Part shown: positions 50,501 through 62,500 of the stretch, one piece after another
Numbering within the stretch: the first letter of the stretch is position 1
How the letters are laid out: each line of letters opens with the position of its first letter
DNA from: Embiotoca jacksoni
Taxonomy: Eukaryota; Chordata; Actinopteri; Embiotocidae
Length of the DNA stretch: 64,000 nt
Assembly: GCA_022577435.1 (NCBI GenBank)
Contig: JAKOON010000023.1
Location: 4,498,001-4,562,000, forward strand
Direction: 5' to 3'
Made by a program: the position numbers and the translations under genes
Notes under the pieces: model-generated
The model's database searches: none
What the model was told of the DNA's origin: nothing
What the model saw: the letters and a program-made list of their open reading frames with translations, nothing else

Positions 50501-53500
50501 TGACCCCTCTAAGGAGAGCAGGTTGGCAGTGCCCCGAGTGCAAAGTCTGCCAGACATGCAAGTGAGTCCCTTTCCCTCCCCTCTAAATAATTTACATTCG
50601 CACCTCACACGGAATGTTTTTGTCTTCTTATGCCTTTTTTTTTTTTTTTTTTTTTCACTTTTTTTCCTGCTTAATTTCTGTATAGCCACCAGCCATCATG
50701 TTCACTGCTGGTTTGTTTACCTCTGTGGTTTGAGGAGCTAACTGGATGTTGTACCCTGAAGCTCAGTCTTGTAACCTCTGACATTATTAAAACAGCACAG
50801 GAGCTCTGATTTGCCTCAGGTGACCACTGTCTGTTGAGCTTAAGGTTCTGTATTTAAATAAAAAAATGAGTACTGTATTATATTTGCAAAATGAGAGGGG
50901 GTTCGTGATGTACTGTATTGTCATAAAGTGTAATGGACATGTTGGGAATTAAGACCCATTAAAACTGACTGATTAGGTACAATTGTTTAGGTTTCACAAC
51001 ACAAACCTGTTAATCGTTTACTGTGCACAGCTTATTTTTTTTTTTACTGTGAATGTTGTATCTACTGTATAAATATTATATCTTTAAATTCAAAACTGTA
51101 TTCGTGCAGGGTTACCGCACAACCTGACAAACCTGGAATATTTTTAGACTTATTTTCCAGTCCTAGAAGAATCCTGAAAATAAAAAGAAATATTAAAATA
51201 TCCTGAAAAGTTATCCTTTAAGAGTTGTGCATGAAAATAGTTTTGACGTTCTCGTCTTTTGCTGAGAGCCAACTTTGAGATCTGTACAACAGCTGTCAGC
51301 TGAGACTATGTTCAGAGACCATGTTAGAGTGACACTGTCTGGGCTGTAAAGTCTGCACTCCCCTCCAAAATTGTAGGCGTTTGAATGCACCTCAAATCAC
51401 GACAGGTCAGTGAAGACAGTCAGATAAAATTACTATTGAGATGTAGTCAGCCAAGAAAAGTGAGTTAATCCGTCAAATCCTAATATCTGTTGGCTGCTAA
51501 CAAGTTTTGCTTTAATAATTTAACGCTTCGCCACTTGCAGGATTATCGTTTTCATGAATTGAGTTAATGTTAACTGACTGAACATATTGATGATAATAAT
51601 AAGTTGACTAGCTAGCTAATATTGACTGTTTAGTTTGCATTACATTCTTGCTTTGTTAGTTTTATGATGTGATCCGTGCGAGTGCTGTGCATTATAGTTG
51701 GAGTTTAATGAATGGGAGCTGTGTGCATTGTATGTGTGAGTATGAGCATCTTTTTTCAAATTTTACAGGTGTAGTCTTCATAAGACTTATTGTGCTTTAA
51801 ACTCTGAATCCATCATGGGTGAACATGAACAGGATTCACAATGTAGCATTTACACTGTTAGTCTGCTCAGCTGTTTGAATCTCACCACTGAGTATTGGAG
51901 ATAAACTTGCTGATAATGCTCATGTTAGCCTCTGAGAGAACAGCTGAGGGAAACATAAATGACAATATTTAGCGATAGATTCTCCTGCGTAACTTTGTGC
52001 AGTTTATGCCCAGTATATCAAATTGCTATGCTGTCCTATGTCATACAACCTTCTCTCCTCTGTAGGAACCCAGGAGAGGACACTAAAATGCTGGTGTGTG
52101 ACATGTGTGACAAAGGTTACCATACCTTCTGTCTGCAACCTGCTATTGACTCTCTTCCCACCAATGGATGGAGATGTAAGGTAGGAAAGATCTCATATAA
52201 CGCTTGGTGGCCTATTTAAGATGATTAAATAAGGATACTGGTTTGAAGTGGAAGTCTATTGTGCAGGATGGCCAAATTGTTTCCACCAGGTACAATCACA
52301 AAATTCCTCCACATGTGCACCATAATATTCAATAGAAACAAATTCATGATGTGGACCTTGGCCCTGGCAGAGTAAAATGACTACCACCCATAAAAGCACG
52401 ATTTTTTTGGTGGTTTTTATTTGAGCTTTCTGTGGTTAAGAAATGACTCAACGTCTGATCTTTCAAAGGCTTCAGTTCAGCCTCAGTGCCGCAAGACAAC
52501 ACGACGCGTACTTGTGTGTACATGCACAAATGATGTGCTTGTCACTTAGCTGGCTGGTTAACGCACCGCCTAATTCATTGCACCGGCTGCAGTCGGCCAC
52601 GGTAATAGAGGCAGCAGGTGATGAGAGGTCTTAACACTTGGCTTTTCTGTTTGACTCAGCGAAGGAGCAATGCAACCCGCAAACTTCCTTGGCACGCACT
52701 TCTCCTGAGCGCCTGCCCCCAGCCCCCGTCCCCACTCACATGGTGGTTATGTTCTGAGTGTTGTTGTCTTGCTGAAGTAGAGATCAATGAAAAATGAGTC
52801 ATTGTTCCAGTTTCAATGCGCTGTGATGTTCCTCTGATGTGGTCTTTATGACTGTATGAGCCCCAGAATGGCAGGCTGTGCTTTGGAGGAAAAAAAAAAA
52901 AGAAAAAAAAGTCTACTTAAGCTGCGTGGCTAGTTTGCAGACTAAACTGCAAAGTCACTGTATTGCTTCGTGACAGTAAGTACTGGTACACTTTTCATGA
53001 ACAAGCGTTATGGCCATGTCTTTTGGAAAACAATTTGAAAGAACCCTCACTTTGTTGAAGCTGCTTTTTTTTTTTTTTTCTTTTTTCTTTTTTCTTTTTT
53101 TTTTTAACAATCTTGAGTTAACTAGAGACCAAAATATCATAGGAAAATCTGAAGATTTTCTTTCCCCACATCCATTTGAAATTACTTTTATATTGAGAAT
53201 CTAACAAGTTCTCTCCAATATTTAGTTTTAGCATGTTTTTGCATTCATTATACAGCAGCTCAGAATGCATTTAGTCCGGAGTATCCCTACATTAAAAATG
53301 TATAAACCTATTTAACTATGGCTGATAACTGAATAAGTTAACAAAATATTATTGAAGCAAATCTAGCCCACAATATATCCTTTTATTTTTTTTTGTGTGT
53401 TTCTGTGGTTCCTTGATATTTTATACTTGTCTTATGATGTTTTGTTCGGAAAAGTAACGTCTCTACAGTTGTGGCATGATAATTTTGTCAAAATGTGATC

Positions 53501-56500
53501 AGCCTATCTTTATTCGCAGCAGAAGCAAATTGCTTAGCAGCTGTTTTAAATCAAAAGCGGCAAAATTAGCCAGTTAATGTCAGAGTCAATGGTAGATCTA
53601 TGCATCACGCACGAGCTCCTGACACATAACCCCCAAATCGTTTGGTTCCCTTTGACACATTTCTCCCCTCGTAGCACCCACTCTACAAAATAATGGATAA
53701 GCAGCCACACAATAATGTTTGCAGACAGCACCAAAATAGGAAAGAAGGTTGTTATTCATCAGGAAGTTACTAGTACTGATCATATACTATAAAATTAGCA
53801 GCTATTGTAAGCACAAGCAACACGGTGCTGCATTTCTTTGACGAAATTCTTCTGGCTAGAATAAATACGGCCAAATATCTTACTCAGCCAAAAACTGTAA
53901 AATATATCCTCGTCCACAACATCCTCTGTACTCGCATTTTGGGATGTGATTTTTGCTGTTTTACATATAGTTGCAGTGCAATCAAAGAAATAAAGGTTTT
54001 GTTGTGTTTTTGGGTGCCATTTAAAGCACCCCCTGGTGACCACGCAGCTCAATGAACCTGTAGTTCTTCTGGCTACAACCTACGTCACTGTACATGTCAA
54101 ATAACGGTGTTGGTGCCGGACCAACGACAGATTTTGCAGTTGCATCCCAGAAACACAGAGAATTTATTAAGGATTTTATTGCTTTAATTGACTACATTTA
54201 TCATCAACACTGATTGGACATGCCCACAAAAAGTGGCAGTTTTTTCTTTTAAAAGGCATGCTACCAGCCTGGTGTTACCACACTATTGCTCAAAGCATCA
54301 GTTTTCTATGTTGGGATTATAGTCTGGAATCCCTGTTCGCATTAACGTTTGCTCAGCCACTTTGAAGGGCGGACCAATCAGCAGCCAGTGGAGGTGATTA
54401 AGAGCGATGGCATTTAAGTCCCTCGTTCGAAAATGTATTTGGAGCGCTGGTAGAATTATACGTATATGTATGTATATGGTATACCGGTGAAAGGCGGCTC
54501 CAATAGTTCAACCCAGGGCGAGTATTTAGTCCAACAGATTATGTGGTGGAAAATGTTCACCGGAGCCCAACTGACATGGTGCCTTTACACCACTCGTAGT
54601 ATTCCAAATCATACACAGATTCTTTGGAGTCCGATGCAATGTGCAATGCAGATTTATTGAAAATCAAGGGTCTGAATAAACCGAGTCATGAGAGCAACTG
54701 AAGTAGAACTCCCCCATCAGCTGCTGCTGCCTTTGTGCTGAAACAATGGGTCTTATTAGGTGAGGAGACTCCCTGACATGTCACTGCTGATTCCTGACTG
54801 ACACGTGACTCACTTTGTGCTGTGAATCACCCGAAACCAATATTTCCACCAACTAAGCATTCAAATTAAATATATAATCACAATTACTTCTCCTACCGAC
54901 TAAGCATTAATATTAATATGCATTTAAACTTAAGTAAAAATATATAAGTAAGTAAAACAATCTTCCACATTTCCGACAGTGAATTTGGGTATCAGTAGGC
55001 TAACATGCTGTTGGTTAACATAGAAGCCAAACCCAATAACACGTCTGCTTGCTGGTATATGCTGTCATTGTGGCTATCTCATAAAAAATTCTGGTTGCTA
55101 TTTATTTGCTTGTGTTGTCCACAACACTGCTCAACAATACTGTTACCATGATTTTTTTTTTATGTTTTAAAAGCAGTGGGACTTTGTCATGTATGCAGAA
55201 AACAAAGAATAGAAAATGGAGAGGGTTGATAATAGCTGATACTGATCTGTTTAAAAATAATCCAAAATATTAGAGATGCAGCAGGAAGATGCTTAGATGT
55301 ACTCCATGTTTTGATTATTGGCATCCTGCTGAGATTCCTTTTCTTGGCCATTTGTAACTATTTGGCAGCATAGTGCAGCATCGTGCAGTTTTGTAGCCAG
55401 AATCGGAACATTTTGATGCCAGTCTTTTAAAATTTGTATTATTTTTAATGTCACAATTTTTTTAAGAATAAGTCCTTATATTCCGTAATAAAACAATGAA
55501 AATGTGCATAAATATAGCGACAACTACTGTATTGAAAACTGGTTTGTCTAAATGATCATTAATGATTGAAAAAAGCTGTGAGAATCTATTTCATCAAGCC
55601 CTAAAAATATTTGTTTTTGATGATATTCCCCTGCTGTATCAGCATGTTTTCCTGGTCATGGTTCTGATTATATACACACTCGCTGTGGGTCTGGACAGGC
55701 TTCCTACTCGGTTCCCATTCCATGACTGGTGTGCCAAATCTGTGCAGCAGAAACACTGTATTCATCCTGCATTTGGTCTGAATAGCTTTGGATGTCATGT
55801 TACTTTCCCCCTTTAGAACTGTAGAGTATGCATCCAATGTGGAACACGAACTAGCGGGCAATGGCACCACACCAGCCTGCTGTGTGAGAACTGTGTCCAA
55901 AACCAGGACCCTGCTCTGAGCTGTCCTATGTGTGCCTGCATCCTGGACCCTGAGCATCACAAAGACTTACTTCTCTGCCACACTTGTAAGAGGTAAGTAA
56001 CATATTTCAACTGTAATACTTCAAAATGTGTTCCTCTTGTTTTCGTCTTCATTTCATTCCTGTGCAAATTGATGTCTCCTCGTTAACACTAAGGAAACAC
56101 TCCACACAACTATGTCAAATTTTAGGATTGCTCAGAGATCCCAGTGGAACAATCTCTGAAATTCCTTTGCACTTCTTTCAGATGGCTACACCTGGAGTGT
56201 GAGCGTCAGAACTCAGGCCAAGCAGAAATCCACCCCAGAGAGGACTATGTTTGTTCCAACTGCAGGTCTCCTGCTGCAGAGCAGGCGCTACAGTCAGAGG
56301 ATATGGACACCGGCCCAGAGCTCAGCCCTCAGCCAGCCTCCATGCACACAAACTCTGAGACTGGCCTACAGCTGGCTCAAAAGCACACAGACCTAGAACC
56401 TGGCACTCAGCTGCCTCCTGAAATGCACAATGACCCCAAACCGGAATTACTTGCTGTTCCATTGCACTCAGATCCAGAGCCTGTTCAGGCTACCGTCCAG

Positions 56501-59500
56501 GAGGAGAAGCTGGCCACGTCAGACCAGAAGCCTGGTGGGTCTTTGTTCCAAAAAGGTTAGATTACACACAGATTACACTCCGATCCTTTCTTCTTGACTT
56601 TTATCTTGTTCTTTTATTTTTATCTTTGCCCTCGTGTCCTTCCCGATAATCAAATCTGTTTTATCAGCATATTAATCATATCATAACTATCAGCATATTA
56701 ATCAAGCACAAGCCAAGGAATGTGGCTCTTTTGAGCAATTTGGACTGTAGTGTCAGCGCTGATGAAGTTTTGAAAGTCGCAGTTGCTGCAGATGAAAGAA
56801 TTGAGAAAAGAGTTGTTTGGACTAAGACCAGAGAAAAGCACTCCATCTTTTATTTGGAGGAATTTCTGAGGACTGCCCAATAAGCAGATGGTGTCCCACT
56901 AGCATCAGATTAAAGCAACTCTATTGTCTTTGTAATTCTGTGTTTTGAAAATTTTAAGTTCTTTGTTTCTCCATCCTGTCTCCTGGAAAGAGAGCATGTG
57001 CAGCGTATCATTGTGAATGAAGAATTACTCATCTGTTTTTCCTTCAGAGAGCACTAAAATATTGCTGAAGTGCTTATCAAAGTTTTTCCTTTTTCCTACT
57101 TGATTGATCCCTGTTGGGACATTGATCCTCTGATCCTCGGCCCATCCTATACACACACATTACACTAGGAGCAATGGGCAGCCACAGTGCAGTGCGCTGG
57201 GACCACCTACGGTTCTTTTGCCAGCGCCCTTGGTCAGCAGTACTGACAGTGTTAACCCTGATATACATGTCTTTGATGGTGGGAGGTAACTGGAACATCC
57301 AGTGGAAAAAAGCACAAACATGGAGAGAACATGCAAACTACACACAGAAACATGTTTTGTTTTTTTACAAGCTTTTTTCATTTTTCTATCTTAAATCCTT
57401 ATGGCTGGCGATAATGCTAAATCAAAATAGTGTTTGTCATAATGTGACTTTAAACTATGACATGAGGCCTTTGGATTCGGGCTTCAAGCTCTTTTGGCTG
57501 AACAGTAGAACTGTTTTATTTAAGTCAGAAACATCATGGAGACTTAAGACTCATCTGGAACTTCAGTTTAGAGACTCAAAACTTGATCTGCATCATTTTC
57601 TTTGAGAGACTTTAGAAGCACAAGCACCATCCCAGTATTAAATTCCATCCATGACAACATCTCTCTATCGCTTCTGCAAGTCGCAGGGCTTCTGTAGTGT
57701 CAGCTGTATCAACCCTTTGACTTGCATGATGCTGAAATCTGCTTGCATGAAGCTCTGAGCTGCATCTCAGCTGTGGCCCATAGGAGGTCTGCCAGCACTA
57801 GAGTGCAATATCAAGGAAATGCAGCGTGAGCTGGGGATGCCAGTGGTAGTATGCTGCCCACTCTTGTCTAGGCGGCAGACTCCTCTAACAAGAGAGAATG
57901 GATTGGAGCAGCATGATGGTGATGATATCACAGATCCCCTGTCTGCTAACCTGCCTTCAAGCTATGTTGGCTCATTCATTACTGCTCACACAGCTCGCTT
58001 GCTCTGCATTACTAACTTTTTTCTGTGGTCATGCACTGTTTCATCATTGGATTTAGCTGGCAAGGCGAAGCCTTCCCCGCTGTGGTTTTAAAGACATGTT
58101 GAGTGTACCGGTGATCTGTGTATTGATTTAAGAGGGGCTTTTGGAGGTTTATGTTAAGCATCTCGAAATAAGATTCCCACTTTACTTCTTACCACGCGTG
58201 TCATAATGCTCTCTGCTCCTGGAAGATAATGTTTGGGATTTTGGGTTAAAGTCTCTTGAATTAGGAGAATTTTAATTTGAAGTTGAATTTTTCTGCATTG
58301 TATTTCATATTCCTATTTCAAATAGTTATTTATAAGATGAATTATGTTCTGAAATGTACTCGGATATTTGCTTCTTTTTTTTGGCTTTGTTATGTGAGAT
58401 ATTGTCTCTGCTGCTAGCCACCTACACATGTAATGCAATTAAACTTACTAACTACAGCTGTTCATCACCTGCCACCATTCACCACCACTCAGGGTTTGAC
58501 AACAGGCTTACAGTAACTCAACTGACAGATGCTGTTAGATCCATTCTGTGAATGCAGGTTAGGCTCAACGTTAGGCCTTTGCTGCATTAATCAAAGCTGT
58601 GTGTTTATCTAAAAACATCGCCGCATTCACTGTAGGAGATGTAGGAAGCGGGGCATTAATATGAATGTGAATGCGTGTTCAGCTTGGTCAATAGCTGATG
58701 GCTGGAGAAGCTTGGAGGCCCATCTCCCTAATTGACTTTCTGGCATCAGCACCGGATGAGCACCTGCAAGCTGCACAGTCATGAGCCCAGAGCACACAGA
58801 CCCTGGGATGTTGGTTGTCATGGTTACTCCCTTCCCTGGCAGAGATGCATAGCAGGTGCATGCGTGTGTCAGGAACAGTGTGACATGGGAACTTGTGGAT
58901 TGAAATGGTGGGCGCCTCCTTAAGACTAGGCTATCTGTACTGTCAGTGGCTGTCTGGCAGAACATTGGCTCGATGGATGGATTCCTGATAGCCAGGAATG
59001 ACTAGTTCTATTCATACCAGACGAGTCAAAATGCATTGATGTCTGTGATACAAAACCAAACGGAGAGGGAGGACACATTACAAAACCATTGCAAAAAAAG
59101 AAAGCGAGAGAGGAGAAGAGACACCGCATTAATACTAAAATGTAGCCTCTGATAAAAGCTTGCCTCATTGTTTGATGCACTGTGACTGCTTGTTATCAAA
59201 AGCCGTCCCTTTCCAAAAGCACTTGTCACTCCTGTCCCCATTAGTTTTACTTGTAGAGGACATTCACATTTTTTTATCCGTGACGCAGGGATTTACATCA
59301 TTGTATGGTCATGTTTATTTTACCTCTAGATTTGAGGGGATGGGTGTTTTAAAACTGAAACGAGAATAGTTTTAAAGAAATATCTTCTTTCTCTTAGTCA
59401 GTGTGACTGATCTAAACCCAAAATTTTCCTAAGTGCTTCAACGTGTTCAAAATCTCTCTAGTCTCTTGCTATTAAAGAACAAAGGCCCGGTCTATTAAGC

Positions 59501-62500
59501 ATCTTTTATATATAATCCTTCTGTCAATGAATCTCTCTTTTAGAAGCCCCAGCAGGAGCAGACATTGTCGAGAGGCAGGTTACTGAACCGTCTGTCAACA
59601 AAATTCCAGAATTCAAACCAGGTTAGTAGATGTAGTCCAATCTCTAGTGAGGAACCTCATGTAGATTTGCATGAATATAGTAGTGATTGCTGTTGCAAAG
59701 TTTGTGTTAAATGTAAGGCTTTATTCACCCTAATAAAATGCTGTGTAAATATTGTGAACGTGTAGTATTCGACAGGGTCATTGGCACGGAGTTCTTTTTA
59801 CCTTCATGACATTAACGTGAATTGAACGATGTTGATCACTTGAAATCACTTCATCTGTTAGTGGTGCACATGATATAAAGATATCCAAATCCGTTCCTGT
59901 GACCACTTTGTATTTCCTCCTACAGAAACAAAACCAGCAGCAAGGGCCCAGCTCACGTCTACAGAGAGTCTTGCGTCTTTGGCGACTGCGAGCCTGAAGT
60001 CTTTTCCAGCCCAACACTCCATGGAGGCACTACAAACACAGGATACCACATTACAAATCAAACCAGCAAATACTGAGGCCGGCCCTGAGCAGGGCCTGCT
60101 CAACCCCAGCACAAAGGATTTTAAGGCCATCATCTCAACCACCAAAGAACCAAGTACTGCATCAGTACCTTTCACGGACCAACAAATGGAAGTCTCACTA
60201 CCCCAGCCTTCAAGTCTGGATGTAGTCAGGGCGTCTTTCATGGAAACTGCTCCAAAAGAACTTAACAAGGAGACGAAGGAGGGTGTTTTTCACAGGAACC
60301 TGGCAGAGACTGTTAAGCCCTCAGCTTCTACTACATTAGAGGAGATGGACACTACACCGGAGAGCAAACCTAACCTGACATTTCCCAGCTTGTCTTTAGA
60401 GGAGAAACCCTTCAAAACATCCGTGGAAAAATTAGCTGAAATGGTTTCCTCTCCTTCCCACTCCTCCCCTCTGGCTCGAGGGACGTCCCCCAGGGAGCCA
60501 CCTCTGACCCAGATCCTACCCTCACTGAGTGACCACAGCAGTGTAATACCCACCACCACCCTGATACCTTTCATCCCGAAGATTGGCATGGGAAAGCCGG
60601 CCATCACTAAGAGGAAGTTTTCACCTGGAAGGCCACGAGTGAAACAGGTAAGAACCTGGACATCATGTCGCAGAGATCACTGATGCGTTCTGTGTCTCTT
60701 GTCTGGCCGGTTTGGCCTTGTTCACTGACCCAGCCCAAGTAATACACCGAAGGAGTGTAGGTTGATAAATGGTGCTCGTACCTTGTGTACTCCCCCATGG
60801 AATGTGACTTTGTGTGTATCCTGTAGGCTCTGCTCTATGAAATTGGATTAGTTTTTTTTTTTTTTTTGTGGCACTGAGAGGGTTGAAGCAGCTTGTACGG
60901 TTTGGGATATGTTTTTTCAATTACATTTCAAATCATTTCTGTTAAGTTATACCTTGCAGTACACTACGTAAGCATAGCAGGAGGACAGCATGGCGAATGA
61001 GGCGCTCTCTCCACTCCCTACGCTCTCTTCACGTTTTGCACCACGAGTAGTTAGTCACAGTGTTCACGCAGAGCTCAGTTGAGTATTAATTAGTTCCTTT
61101 AGGAATTGTGGTTTTTATAGCTAAAATATTTTTTATTGCCAGTCCTCACTATATTCCAACTCCAGCATTGTCATCAGTCTCTTTGTTCATCTCATGTCCT
61201 CGTTACAAACATGGATCACTTTATTGTCCTGTGGAGGATAAGCACTCATCAAGTCACTCGTTACAGTGATCATCGCCATTATCACGTCCTAGTTATCCAT
61301 ATTACACCATCGACTGCAGCGGCTGCGAAAAAACATTTAATCTACTAATATTGGTGTCTCGGTGTCTGGAGACTATCAGGCACTGAATGTAGACTCTCAG
61401 AAAAATAAGAGTGGGAATTGATTCACACCCATGGCTATAATATATTATGAATGATGCTGGTGAGGGTAGACTAATTCAGTTTGAAAAAATGTTTTCCCAC
61501 ATATATCCCATCTCTTAAATACACATTTAATGGCTCAAACCAATTTGTTACACAAGGCCTGCGGAGATCTGTTTAAAAAATTTTGAAGTTGCTCCTTTTT
61601 AGTCAACCATGCTTTTGTCTGATGCGCTCATGTGCTGCCGTAATGACGCAATTCTCCTTGTTTTGTCAACATGCCAAACATACACGGTTGTCATGGCGAG
61701 AGGTAGCAGGGCCTCTTTTCCTGCTGTATGATGCCATGATACCATGGCCAATTCTGCTGCTGGACATGCAACTAACACAGTTGTGCTCTCCAGTTTTGCT
61801 TGAACAAAGAGTCTATTATAAAAATGCCTCCTAAACTAATGTGCATGAAAGGTTTGGCTTTAACACAGAATGTAACCTAACAACTCATCCTCTTCATGTT
61901 TTGGCATCCCAGATGCTCTCTTGTACCTCTACATAGATGGGTGTGTATTAAGTAGTTCCCAAATGGCAACATGCGAAGCTCACTACATCTCTCTAACATC
62001 TTTCTTTGTATGTTTTATTTCTTCGCTGGCTTTGTTTTTAAGTTGCTGCATTTTGTCGCCCTCCTCCTTCCCTCTCTCTCACTATCTCACCCACCCCTCC
62101 TTACCTTAGGGTGCATGGAGCCCCCATAGCAGTGTGAGCTCACCCTTGTCCTGGTCACCAGACCAGCCAGAGGGGTGGGACGTCTCAAAGACCAGGCAGT
62201 CCTCTGGCAGCCCCGGCTGGAGCATCAGAGTGGTAAATACCGCGGCTCACCAGAGACGGCAGGGCAGCTGCTGCCCTCTGTTAGCCCTCTGTTTACCATA
62301 GTGACGCACACTCCCCCGAGTGTTCCTGAATGTCACTGATGTGTATTGTAGCCAACACTGACAATTACCACCACCTTACAGTGAGAGGAGGAGTCAGAAA
62401 GTAGAGCTGAAATATATGTATGGCGATATTGACATTTTGCTGGGCTTGTCGTTTGAATTGCATGATTTGTAGTGACACATCCCACAGTCTCCACAAGTCT

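Noticed and set aside
57174..57605. 143-codon open frame in kmt2c intron 12
   Set aside because: It runs through a repeat relic (57165-57350) and intronic DNA. No domain or exon borders are seen.
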